Source: Bacteroidota bacterium
GTDB taxonomy: Bacteria; Bacteroidota; Bacteroidia; B-17B0; Aurantibacillaceae
Assembly: GCA_013298715.1 (NCBI GenBank)
Contig: JAAFIQ010000002.1
Coordinates: 248,001-312,000 of the forward strand
Reading direction: 5' to 3'
Length of the DNA: 64,000 bases
Positions 18,754 to 25,965 of this stretch are shown here, in pieces (position 1 is the stretch's first letter; each line of letters opens with the position of its first letter). Under the pieces are notes generated by a model. It made no database searches and was not told where the DNA came from. It saw nothing but the letters and a program-made list of their open reading frames with translations. A program made the translations under genes and the position numbers.

Positions 18754-19026
18754 TTGTATTTAAGTTACGTCGTAATAGTTAAAGGTAAAGTTCAGGGCGT
18801 GGGCTACAGAGCCAATGCGCAAGCAAAAGCCAATAAATTGAACTTAAGTGGTTTTGTGAAAAATCAACACGACGGTTCAGTTTATATAAGGGTAGAAGGA
18901 AACGAAGCCCAATTGAACGAATTTATTGAGTGGTGTTATATTGGCCCGCGCTTGGCAAAAGTAAGCGAAGTAAATGTTGAAGCGAAAGAGGTTGAAGGCT
19001 ACCAAACGTTTGAATTAAAAAGGTGA
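18754..19026 (+). CDS. acyP: Acylphosphatase
   Basis: The 90-residue alpha/beta sandwich enzyme hydrolyses carboxyl phosphates such as acetyl phosphate or 1,3-bisphosphoglycerate. The KGKVQGVGYR loop holds the catalytic Arg19, and the conserved Asn is N37 in GFVKNQHDG. The start is TTG at 18754; no ATG lies near enough to give the first beta strand (YLSYVVIVKG). It lies two bases after eno, consistent with a link to glycolytic acyl phosphates, though that coupling is inference. Confidence 0.9.
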   Translation: MYLSYVVIVKGKVQGVGYRANAQAKANKLNLSGFVKNQHDGSVYIRVEGNEAQLNEFIEWCYIGPRLAKVSEVNVEAKEVEGYQTFELKR

Positions 19027-19083
19027 TTTTTAATATTTATCTAAAATAAAATGTAATTTTTTGTTAAAGTTTAAAACTTTTTG

Positions 19084-19124
19084 TTTGATGGATAAAAATA
19101 AATAGTAACTTTGTATTACAAAGT
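19084..19124 (+). promoter_or_regulatory. Promoter with palindromic operator ACTTTG-N5-CAAAGT (site 1)
   Basis: TTTG at 19084-19087 and TAACTTTG at 19106-19113 are 18 bp apart and match the Bacteroidota -33/-7 pair. The -7 box overlaps a perfect palindrome, ACTTTG-TATTA-CAAAGT, at 19108-19124, placed over the expected transcription start and only 9 bp from the ATG at 19134. A protein bound here would block initiation. The same palindrome recurs at 20099-20115, and a winged-helix regulator is encoded between the two sites. Confidence 0.65.
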
Positions 19125-19133
19125 GCTTTACAA

Positions 19134-19772
19134 ATGACAGAAGAAAAACAACAACTCGAAGCGTTAAGGGATATTAGAAGCCTAATGCAACAATCCTCAA
19201 AATTTTTATCGTTGAGCGGTTTATCAGGAATTTTTGCTGGAGTTTATGCCTTAGTTGGCGCCTATTTAGGACACATTGTTATCTCCAAATTTTTAGAAAA
19301 CGTAAAACACGGAACAAATTTTACGTTTGAGTACCGGAGAATGATTTTACTTTCGGTGTTAATTTGTTCTGGTGTTCTTATACTTTCGTTGTTAACAGCA
19401 TTTTATTTTTCTAATACAAAATCAAAAAAGTTAGGTCAAAAATTATTCGATCACACCACCTTGCGTTTATTTCTAAATATGTTTATTCCACTTTTGGCAG
19501 GTGGAATTTTTTGTATCTCTTTATTGTATCATGGCGGTGTATATATGCTATTAGTTGCGCCTTCAATGCTAATTTTTTACGGTTTGGCCTTAGTAAATGG
19601 AAGCAAATACACCTTGCATGATATTCGTTATTTGGGATTGCTTGAAATAGCAATTGGTATAGCCTCTTGTTTTTATTTAAGCGCCGGCTTGTGGTTTTGG
19701 GCAATTGGATTTGGTGCCTTGCATATAATATATGGCGCCTATACGTGGTTTAAACACGATCGACATTTGTAA
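19134..19772 (+). CDS. Multi-TM membrane protein of unknown function, first gene of a wHTH-regulated operon
   Basis: The 212-residue protein has a short cytosolic N terminus (EEKQQLEALRDIRSLMQQSSKF) followed by about six hydrophobic helices (around 27-48, 75-92, 115-135, 138-155, 165-185 and 186-202) and a basic C-terminal tail. I do not recognise an enzymatic motif. Similar membrane proteins in Bacteroidota are commonly encoded just before a small winged-helix regulator, as here (6 bp gap), so it may be its sensor or co-regulated target. The leader is extremely short, because the operator ends 9 bp before the ATG. Confidence 0.75.
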   Translation: MTEEKQQLEALRDIRSLMQQSSKFLSLSGLSGIFAGVYALVGAYLGHIVISKFLENVKHGTNFTFEYRRMILLSVLICSGVLILSLLTAFYFSNTKSKKLGQKLFDHTTLRLFLNMFIPLLAGGIFCISLLYHGGVYMLLVAPSMLIFYGLALVNGSKYTLHDIRYLGLLEIAIGIASCFYLSAGLWFWAIGFGALHIIYGAYTWFKHDRHL

Positions 19773-19778
19773 TAATCT

Positions 19779-20081
19779 GTGATAAATCCTAATATACATA
19801 AATTAAATAAGGCCTTTGAAAGTAGGGTTAGACTTGGTATCATGAGCGTGCTAATGGTTAATGATACTGTAGATTTTAATACTTTGAAAGAATTATTGCA
19901 AGTAACAGATGGCAATTTAGCTAGTCACAATGCGGCTTTAGAGAAAGATGGCTATTTACACATCAAAAAAGAATTTGTTGGAAAGAAAACATTAACCACT
20001 TATAGCGCAACAAAGGCGGGTGTTAAAGCGTTTGAGGAACATTTGAATGTACTTGAAAAATTAATTAAAAAGATAGATTAA
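19779..20081 (+). CDS. Small winged-helix transcriptional regulator (HTH_34 / MarR-like)
   Basis: The 100-residue protein consists of one winged-helix domain: RVRLGIMSVLMVNDTVDF, then FNTLKELLQVTDGNLASHNAAL as the helix-turn-helix, and the wing KKEFVGKKTLTTYSAT, followed by a C-terminal dimer helix. It fits the small wHTH family of Bacteroidota that resembles the MarR/ArsR fold. The start is GTG at 19779. It is the natural candidate to bind the palindrome ACTTTG-N5-CAAAGT found before its own operon and before the Coq4-like gene, giving autorepression plus repression of that gene. This assignment is inference from position. Confidence 0.85.
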   Translation: MINPNIHKLNKAFESRVRLGIMSVLMVNDTVDFNTLKELLQVTDGNLASHNAALEKDGYLHIKKEFVGKKTLTTYSATKAGVKAFEEHLNVLEKLIKKID

Positions 20082-20098
20082 AATTTTTTTGCCTAATT

Positions 20099-20128
20099 AC
20101 TTTGAAATACAAAGTGCTTTTAATTTTG
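20099..20128 (+). promoter_or_regulatory. Promoter with palindromic operator ACTTTG-N5-CAAAGT (site 2)
   Basis: The 17-bp palindrome ACTTTG-AAATA-CAAAGT at 20099-20115 repeats site 1 (19108-19124) in both half-sites and in the following GTGCTTT. A TAATTTTG -7 box lies at 20121-20128, just ahead of ATG 20134, so here the operator occupies the -33 side. The site lies in the short gap after the regulator gene and gives the Coq4-like gene its own regulated promoter. Confidence 0.6.
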
Positions 20129-20133
20129 TAAAA

Positions 20134-20631
20134 ATGAAAATATATTATAAATATGCAGAAGGAGTGAGAGAAATAACAATTTTGTTGTTGTTAGATTCTG
20201 TAGCGCCATTACACGCTAGAATAAATATTAAGCGCCAACCATGGCGATTAAACTCTCACCAATTAATCCAGTTTCCTGAAAATAGTTTAGGACATTCACT
20301 TGGTATTTTTTATCAACAAGAAAATTTTGAACCTGTTGCAAGGGCCGAAAGGCACGATGTATTTCATGTATTATTTAATTACAAAACCAATGTGTTTGAT
20401 GAATGTAAACTTCAATTCTTTTTGTGGGGAAATGGTAAAGCATCGCTTTTTACTTGCGGGGCTTGCTTGTTGAGCATACTCTTCTTTCCTAATAAATTAA
20501 AACATTTTATTAAACATTTTAAAAAAGGAAAATCGGTTCAAAATATCTCCAAATTAAATTTTAAAGAATTACTAAATAAAAATATAGATGAGTTAAGAAG
20601 CGAATTAAACTTTAAGACAGATATAGTTTAA
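20134..20631 (+). CDS. Coq4-like protein A
   Basis: The 165-residue protein has QFPENSLGHSLG followed by the COQ4 signature H-D-x-x-H-x(11)-E: HDVFH, eleven residues, then E in DECKLQFF. A hydrophobic stretch and a C-terminal ELRSEL-type helix follow, as in COQ4. In ubiquinone makers COQ4 binds metal and the quinone head group and takes part in C1 decarboxylation and complex assembly. Bacteroidota usually make menaquinone, so the substrate here is unknown. I chose ATG 20134; a longer frame from TTG 20089 would run through the operator and -7 box. A second copy lies at 21429-21947. The N terminal ~35 residues are not conserved between the two. Confidence 0.75.
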   Translation: MKIYYKYAEGVREITILLLLDSVAPLHARINIKRQPWRLNSHQLIQFPENSLGHSLGIFYQQENFEPVARAERHDVFHVLFNYKTNVFDECKLQFFLWGNGKASLFTCGACLLSILFFPNKLKHFIKHFKKGKSVQNISKLNFKELLNKNIDELRSELNFKTDIV

Positions 20632-20683
20632 GCCCAAAAACGTAATTAAGAAGCAAACATAATTAACAATAAAAAAAACAAAC

Positions 20684-21160
20684 ATGAAAAAAATCAGAAT
20701 CTACCTAGCAGCTTTTATCACACTTCTTGTATTAAGTGGTGTTACAGCATTTCCATTAAAAACAGAAGTAACTTTTTTAATGAACCATTTAGATTGGTTC
20801 AACTCTACTTTGAAGGGATGGATAATTAGTGTGAACAATGCTGTGCAAGCCACACCAGATATAGTATTATATGGCACTGATTGGTTAGCCTTTGCACATA
20901 TTATCATTGCTCTTTTTTTTATTCCAGTATTTATTAATCCAATAAAATACCAAATCAATTTAAACATTGGCATGGTTGCTTGTCTGGCAGTATTTCCGCT
21001 AGCTTTTATTTGAGGACCAATTAGAGGTATTCCGTTTTTTCATCAATTAATAGATTGCAGTTTTGGAATAGGAGGCATTGCGCTTTTGTATTTTATAAAA
21101 CGAAAAGTGAGCATACTAACAATTGATAACCCACATTTATTAACCATGACTAATGCTTAA
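20684..21160 (+). pseudogene. Four-TM membrane protein gene interrupted by an in-frame TGA
   Basis: From ATG 20684 the frame codes 109 residues (signal-like first helix, then NHLDWFNSTLKGWI, YGTDWLAFAHIIIALFFIP, a third helix) up to TGA at 21011-21013. Without any frame change it continues GPIRGIPFFHQLIDCSFGIGG, a fourth helix and a basic tail, to TAA at 21158-21160. The stop sits where a Trp (TGG) would complete (W)GPIRGIPFF, a pattern I associate with small Bacteroidota membrane proteins of unknown function. A single G-to-A change explains it. Other genes in the window end in TGA, so the code is standard. It may be a pseudogene, a truncated working protein or a sequence error. Confidence 0.7.
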
Positions 21161-21210
21161 TTATTATTTAAAGTTGATAATAAATAAGGTTTACTGTTTA
21201 AGATTGAGAA

Positions 21211-21365
21211 CAGGTCGCTCCTACGGAGCTTTGCAAACTGATTTTGTTTATATTATTACAAACATAACACTCCTACGGAGTTCTGCTAAATGCCCTCTAG
21301 AGGCTAACTGTTTGTGAAAACATTAATACTAATTAAAATATTAGCTCCATAGGAGCGCCCTATTG
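21211..21365. repeat. Intergenic palindrome cluster (GCTCC-TAC-GGAGC type)
   Basis: The 268-bp gap holds no gene but does hold four short palindromes: GCTCC-TAC-GGAGC at 21217-21229, ACTCC-TAC-GGAGT at 21269-21281, CCTCTAGAGG at 21294-21303 and GCTCC-ATA-GGAGC at 21344-21356. The first and last are also inverted copies of each other, so the whole block can fold into a multi-branched hairpin. Such GC-rich palindromes in an AT-rich background resemble intergenic REP or MITE-like repeats of Bacteroidota. They may come from insertion between the broken membrane gene and Coq4-like B. Confidence 0.6.
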
Positions 21366-21428
21366 TTTCTAAAATTAATAACCAATATCACTAACTGAAA
21401 TAACGACTAATAAAAAAGAAAAATATAT

Positions 21429-21947
21429 ATGAAAACACTATTAAATCCAATCATCCGATTACACGAAAAAACATCCAATTTTACCGCACAAAAAATTGGT
21501 CCACTTGTTTTTAATTTCGGAACAGATAATAAACCATGGGGGTTAAGCACAGCCATGCTTAAACAGTTTCCTGAAGGTAGTTTAGGAAAAGTTGTTGGCG
21601 AATTTCTTTACAAAAACAGAATGGAACCAATAGCAGGAGCAGAGTCTCACGATTTGTACCATGTGCTTTTTGATTATTCAACATCGTTTAAAGACGAAAT
21701 TGGTTTGCAATTTTTTTTAAGAGGTAATGGTAAAAAATCCATCGCCTCTTTTTTAACCTCCATTGGCGCTTGGGTTGTGCTTCCCTTTAGCTACAACTAC
21801 TTAAAATCAAGTTATGAAAAAGGAAAAAACTGCATAGACATTTCTCAATTAAATTTAAGAGAATTGCTTTATAAAGACTTTGAAAGTGTGAAACAAGAAT
21901 TATTTTCAAAAGTATCTTCAACTCAATTAAAGAGTCACGTCGAGTAG
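21429..21947 (+). CDS. Coq4-like protein B
   Basis: This 172-residue paralogue of the product at 20134-20631 has FPEGSLGKVVGEFLYKNRMEP, very close to the PEGSLG...FL..N..SP segment of COQ4, then HDLYH-x(11)-E (HDLYHVLFDYSTSFKDE), IGLQFF, a hydrophobic stretch and a C-terminal LLYKDFESVKQEL helix matching the COQ4 end. All expected metal-ligand residues are present. No Coq or Ubi genes lie nearby. The last few codons (SHVE, stop) are formed by the left arm of a repeat element, so the original C terminus may have been slightly longer or different. Quinone- or isoprenoid-binding is inferred from family membership; the reaction is unknown. Confidence 0.78.
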   Translation: MKTLLNPIIRLHEKTSNFTAQKIGPLVFNFGTDNKPWGLSTAMLKQFPEGSLGKVVGEFLYKNRMEPIAGAESHDLYHVLFDYSTSFKDEIGLQFFLRGNGKKSIASFLTSIGAWVVLPFSYNYLKSSYEKGKNCIDISQLNLRELLYKDFESVKQELFSKVSSTQLKSHVE

Positions 21948-22070
21948 TTTTTGTAAGGAAGTGATGTTTTGACAAAAACGTATCGAGACGCTTAATACTT
22001 TTTGAATAAGAAGTTTTAAGTCAAACGTCTCGATACAATTTTGTAAGAGGCAAGCAAAATTTACTCGACG
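21938..22070. repeat. Long imperfect inverted repeat overlapping the end of Coq4-like B
   Basis: Outer arms CGTCGAGTA (21938-21946) and TACTCGACG (22062-22070) and inner arms GTATCGAGACG (21980-21990) and CGTCTCGATAC (22026-22036) are perfect inverted pairs. Around the inner arms the match extends to 16 of 18 (CAAAA..GTATCGAGACG). The hairpin ends 45 bp before the DUF4173 gene. It looks like a dispersed intergenic repeat that inserted at the 3' end of the gene and now supplies its stop codon. It could also attenuate read-through into DUF4173. Confidence 0.65.
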
Positions 22071-22115
22071 AGACATGAGTCAAAATTAAATTTTACACAT
22101 AATAAATAAAATAAA

Positions 22116-23585
22116 ATGAAAAAAAACGATTGTATTCTTATCGCAGCCACGGCGGCCTATAGCCTGTTGTTTTATCAACAAAATGCTGGTGTAAATTTTT
22201 TACTATTTACAATACTACTCATTGCTATTTTTCTGGTGCGAGATAAAAACTTGCTAAAACAGCATAAATGGTTATGGGCGGCATCAATGGCGTTGGTAAG
22301 CAGTGCGTGTGTATTTGTTCATTCAAGCAGTTTAAGTATTCTAGCAAATTGTTTTTCAATACTTTTGCTTTCTGCTTTTTCTGTTAATGTTAAAACGTCG
22401 AGTATTTTTTCTATACTGTTTTCTATCTATTCTATTTTAAGTGCAATAGTGTTTGTAATAATTGATGCAATTGCGCGTTCAGAAAGTAAAACAACAGAAA
22501 ATTCAAATTCAAAAAAGTGGTATAAATTTTTAGCAGCGGCAATTGTATTCTTACTTTGTATTTTGTTTTTTGAGATGTATAAAAGCGCAAATCCATTGTT
22601 TGCAGAGAATACAAAATGGATTAATTTCAATTTTATTAGCGTAATGTGGGTGTTGTTTACCTTAAGTGGTTTTTTGATTGCTTATGGTATTATAAAACAC
22701 CGTACTATACCAAGTATAGAAACATGGGAAAATCAACTTCCTAACGAGAACAAAAAAGAAGAAAATAGTAATTGGAAACGAATAGAAATTGAACGATTTG
22801 CAGGAATTTTATTATTTCTCTTTTTGAATTTTATGCTCATAATTTTAAACTTTGGTGATATAACTTCTATTTGGTTTAAGGCTGCCTTGCCAGTGGGGAT
22901 ATCACATTCAGATTTCGTGCATAATGGAGTAGGTGTAATAATTTTATCACTAGTTATTGCAACAAGTGTTTTAATGTACTTATACAGAGGCGATTTTAGG
23001 TCGTTTAAATATTCATCAAGCTTAAAACTTTTAATATTATTATGGATAGTTCAAAGTTTAATTATGCTTTTTTCCACTACTTGTCGTAATCATATTTATG
23101 TAAGTTCATTTAATTTAACCAACAAGCGTATTGGTGTTTACGTTTGGTTGCTACTAGCAGCAATAGGTTTGGTGATTGTTTATTTTAAAATTGTAAAAGA
23201 AAAATCTAATTGGTATTTAATTCGTAAAAATTTTTCTGTGTGGCTTTCGGTGCTTGTTATTAGCGCTACTGTAAATTGGGATATAATTATTACTCGGTAT
23301 AATTTGAGCAATAAGCCATTTAAAGATGTTGATTTTTATTATTTATTTTCATTATCGTATTCAAATATTCCTGAGTTAATTGAGGTTACAAAAGACAAAG
23401 ACTTTCGATTAATTAATCATAAATTAAGAAATTTTAAAAGTAGATATGATAGGTATTATTCTGAGCAATACACCCAACACTTGAGTAATAAAATTAAAAA
23501 TTACCTAGTAAATTATAATGCCAGTTGGCAAAGTTTTGATTTAAGAGATTACAGAATAAATAAAAGTTTAATCATTAAAAGTTAA
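22116..23585 (+). CDS. DUF4173/DUF4153 multi-TM membrane protein
   Basis: The 489-residue inner-membrane protein has about eleven hydrophobic helices. The C-terminal half shows the DUF4173 pattern: PVGISHSDFVHNGVGVII, YLYRGDFR and KRIGVYVWLLLAAIGL. A soluble tail follows, with NLSNKPFKDVDFYYLFSLSYSNIPEL, where homologues also place a short periplasmic region. Its function is not known. The next two genes start 2 bp after each preceding stop, so DUF4173, DUF1361 and diacylglycerol kinase form one transcript concerned with the cell envelope. Confidence 0.85.
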   Translation: MKKNDCILIAATAAYSLLFYQQNAGVNFLLFTILLIAIFLVRDKNLLKQHKWLWAASMALVSSACVFVHSSSLSILANCFSILLLSAFSVNVKTSSIFSILFSIYSILSAIVFVIIDAIARSESKTTENSNSKKWYKFLAAAIVFLLCILFFEMYKSANPLFAENTKWINFNFISVMWVLFTLSGFLIAYGIIKHRTIPSIETWENQLPNENKKEENSNWKRIEIERFAGILLFLFLNFMLIILNFGDITSIWFKAALPVGISHSDFVHNGVGVIILSLVIATSVLMYLYRGDFRSFKYSSSLKLLILLWIVQSLIMLFSTTCRNHIYVSSFNLTNKRIGVYVWLLLAAIGLVIVYFKIVKEKSNWYLIRKNFSVWLSVLVISATVNWDIIITRYNLSNKPFKDVDFYYLFSLSYSNIPELIEVTKDKDFRLINHKLRNFKSRYDRYYSEQYTQHLSNKIKNYLVNYNASWQSFDLRDYRINKSLIIKS

Positions 23586-23587
23586 AT

Positions 23588-24214
23588 ATGATGAAATTTA
23601 ATATATTAAAGCAATGGTTTGCTTTTTGCTTGATGTTGGTATTAGCAAGGGTTTTTTATACAAGAAATTTATCATTTGTGTTTCTGTTTTGGAATTTATT
23701 TTTAGCATATCTACCTTATTTTTTTATGAAAAGATTAGCAATTACAAAATCACGCAGAGTAAAATTTTTGTTGGTTGTATTGTCGGTATTATTCTTACCA
23801 AACGCTCCTTATATTTTAACAGATTTGTTTCATCTTCACAAAAATTTAATTGCTCCCATGTGGTTTGATTTGATTTTAATTTCGAGTTTTGCCTTATTAG
23901 GCTTATTATATTTTGTAGTGAGTTATAAATTAATTCTTAAATATTTAAAGGAGAATATTCGTACCAAAACTTTATTTTATACTTCAAAGATTTTTATTTT
24001 ATTGTCTTCTGGCTACGGTATTTATTTGGGCAGGTATTTGCGTTTTAATAGTTGGGACGTGGTTTCAAATCCAATTACATTATTTAGTAAAATGGCGGAT
24101 TCAGTTTTTAATAGTTATCACATAAAAGAAACAGTTGCAATAACAGTTGTGTTTGCTTTATTTTTATATTTGGTTACTTCAATTTTTGAACAAAAACCAA
24201 AGTTCGAACTTTAA
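23588..24214 (+). CDS. DUF1361 membrane protein
   Basis: The 208-residue protein has about six TM helices. It carries the DUF1361 hallmarks LFWNLFLAYLPYF near residues 36-48, FLPNAPYILTDLFHL near 75-90, the WFDLILI segment, and SSGYGIYLGRYLRFNSWD near 139-155. The family is widespread, of unknown biochemical function, and usually sits in the inner membrane. It is tightly packed between DUF4173 (2 bp) and diacylglycerol kinase (2 bp). Confidence 0.87.
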   Translation: MMKFNILKQWFAFCLMLVLARVFYTRNLSFVFLFWNLFLAYLPYFFMKRLAITKSRRVKFLLVVLSVLFLPNAPYILTDLFHLHKNLIAPMWFDLILISSFALLGLLYFVVSYKLILKYLKENIRTKTLFYTSKIFILLSSGYGIYLGRYLRFNSWDVVSNPITLFSKMADSVFNSYHIKETVAITVVFALFLYLVTSIFEQKPKFEL

Positions 24215-24216
24215 AA

Positions 24217-24576
24217 ATGAATTACTTTAAAAAAAGATATTTATCATTTGTTTATGCCTTTAATGGTTTGTTCGCTGCAATTAAATCCGAAGCTCATATG
24301 CGAATTCATTTATTAACTTTACTAATTGTTGTACTGGCAGGATTTTATTTTGGTGTTACTAAAACAGAGTGGCTATGGCTTTTGATTTGCTGTGCTTTGG
24401 TTATTAGTGCCGAACTTTTTAATACCGCTATTGAGGCGCTTTGTAACGAAATTACAAAAGAGAAGAAAGAGAATATAAAATTTATAAAGGACGTAAGTGC
24501 GGCAGCGGTATTAGTTTTAAGTGTATTTTCAGTTGTTGTAGCAATATTAATTTTTTGGAAATATTTTTTTAGATAA
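24217..24576 (+). CDS. dgkA: Diacylglycerol/undecaprenol kinase (DgkA family)
   Basis: The 119-residue, three-helix membrane kinase has E26 in the first cytosolic segment (IKSEAHMRIH), and its active-site helix reads SAELFNTAIEALCNEI, matching the E-x-x-N-T-A-I-E motif. A KDVSAAAVL helix follows. These enzymes phosphorylate diacylglycerol or, in many bacteria, undecaprenol at the inner membrane, recycling lipid carrier or lipid. The motif usually ends in a conserved Asp (AIE..vD), which is Asn/Glu here (ALCNEI). It is the last gene of the DUF4173-DUF1361 operon. Confidence 0.88.
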   Translation: MNYFKKRYLSFVYAFNGLFAAIKSEAHMRIHLLTLLIVVLAGFYFGVTKTEWLWLLICCALVISAELFNTAIEALCNEITKEKKENIKFIKDVSAAAVLVLSVFSVVVAILIFWKYFFR

Positions 24577-24706
24577 TTATCCAAAATTTATTTGTTTTTA
24601 TTTGACGTTCAGGTAATTGAGGTATTAATTTTGCTTTTCCTATTCTTAAAGCTGTTTGAAACATAAGTATATTTTTACAAAAATAAATTTATTAATTACC
24701 AATAAG

Positions 24707-24737
24707 TTTGCTAAATTCACGTAAAAGAATACTTTTG
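24707..24737 (+). promoter_or_regulatory. Bacteroidota-type promoter for the HU-CCDC81/SPOR gene
   Basis: TTTG at 24707-24710 and TACTTTTG at 24730-24737 are separated by exactly 19 bp, an exact fit to TTTG-N19-TAnnTTTG. The leader to ATG 24754 is short (16 bp after the -7 box). The rest of the 177-bp gap shows nothing else. Confidence 0.65.
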
Positions 24738-24753
24738 TAACCCACTTTTTTAA

Positions 24754-25833
24754 ATGACTATACACAACACTATAATTAAAGGCATTTCTAAAAACTTAGA
24801 ACAATCTAATTTTTTGGTGCTACCTAATTTTGGTGCTTTTATAATTCATAATGTTGGTGCTCACATTCAATCTCAAGAAAAACAAGTGCTTTTTCCACCT
24901 CAAAGAAAAGTAAGTTTTAATTCGCAAATAAAACAAAATGATGGTATTTTGGCAAATTGGTTATGCACTGCAATTAACTGTACTTTGCCCGAAGCTACCG
25001 AAAAATTACTAGACTTTAGTGAGTATTGCACCAGTTTATTAAACGCAAAATCGCGAATTACCATAGAAGGAATAGGCTTTTTTTACAAAGATTTAGAAAA
25101 TAATTTGTGTTTTGAACCGAGTGAACATAATAATTTACAAACTGAAAGTTTTGGCTTAGCACCACTGAATTTGAATTTCATTGAAGCAGATTCTAAAGAA
25201 ATCGTTAATAGAATTGAGAAAGTAGATAAACCTATAAGTGTTGATAATAAAGTTGTTCTTAACACTAAACGCTCCCAAAAATTAATTTTACCACTGCTTG
25301 TAATTGTGTTGTTAACTTCCTTGCTGTCAATCGCGCTCACCAATAATACTATTTCAGGTGTTATTAAAGCATCTGTTTTTAGCTCGAGTGAAGTGGAGCA
25401 TTACAATAAAATAAATTACGTTGACTTATCATTAAAACCTTTTGAAGCGGTTAAAAGTAATTTTGTGTCTAACAGTTTTGGTTACTCAAGAATTAAAATT
25501 GGCGATGATAAATTGCTTGCTGTAAACATGAATTCTGCTCCATCTTCAATCAATTCGGAAGATAAAACATTTGTATCAAAAAATTATTACCCGCATACAA
25601 AATCTAAAAATAAATTTAATATTGTTGTAGGTTGTTTTAGTGTTTTATCTAACGCAAAAAAAATGATTAGTCAATTAAATTCAAAAAATATTGAGGGTTT
25701 TGTTAACGGAAAAAATAATAAAGAAATGTTTGTGGTTTGCGCTGGTAGTTTTTTTAACAAAGAAAATGCCCTTGAAAAATTGGCCACAATAAAAGAATCT
25801 TATCCAAATGCCTGGATAAAAAGCGAGGAGTAA
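24754..25833 (+). CDS. HU-CCDC81 / SPOR domain protein (peptidoglycan-binding division-type membrane protein)
   Basis: The 359-residue protein has an N-terminal pair of IHF/HU-like (HU-CCDC81-type) subdomains at about 1-130, with FLVLPNFGAFIIHNVGA, KVSFNSQIKQNDGILANWL and RITIEGIGFFYKD. A single TM helix follows at about 173-195, then a flexible periplasmic segment and a C-terminal SPOR domain at about 288-356 (KFNIVVGCFSVLSNAKKMISQL, MFVVCAGSFFNKENALEKL). SPOR domains bind denuded glycan strands at the division site. The HU-like part would lie in the cytosol, so the protein links the cytoplasm with murein. This architecture is characteristic of Bacteroidota. Confidence 0.88.
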   Translation: MTIHNTIIKGISKNLEQSNFLVLPNFGAFIIHNVGAHIQSQEKQVLFPPQRKVSFNSQIKQNDGILANWLCTAINCTLPEATEKLLDFSEYCTSLLNAKSRITIEGIGFFYKDLENNLCFEPSEHNNLQTESFGLAPLNLNFIEADSKEIVNRIEKVDKPISVDNKVVLNTKRSQKLILPLLVIVLLTSLLSIALTNNTISGVIKASVFSSSEVEHYNKINYVDLSLKPFEAVKSNFVSNSFGYSRIKIGDDKLLAVNMNSAPSSINSEDKTFVSKNYYPHTKSKNKFNIVVGCFSVLSNAKKMISQLNSKNIEGFVNGKNNKEMFVVCAGSFFNKENALEKLATIKESYPNAWIKSEE

Positions 25834-25965
25834 TCTTAACTCTTTGATTTTTAACAAATTAGTTATTGCCACTTTCCCAACTTTTTGCTAACTTTATTCG
25901 TATTAATTAGTAGGAATGGCTCGACTAACTTTTTTTGAGCTTTTGGATAATTACTTTTTTGTAAA

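Noticed and set aside
20089-20133. TTG start that lengthens Coq4-like A by 15 codons
   Set aside because: The extension runs through the operator palindrome and the -7 box, which must lie upstream of the transcript.
21011-21013. TGA read as selenocysteine or as Trp by a variant code
   Set aside because: The window has no SECIS-like element, the expected residue is Trp not Cys, and several other genes (for example acyP at 19026) use TGA as a normal stop.
21211-22070. CRISPR array
   Set aside because: Repeats are palindromes of unequal spacing with no spacer regularity and no cas genes nearby.
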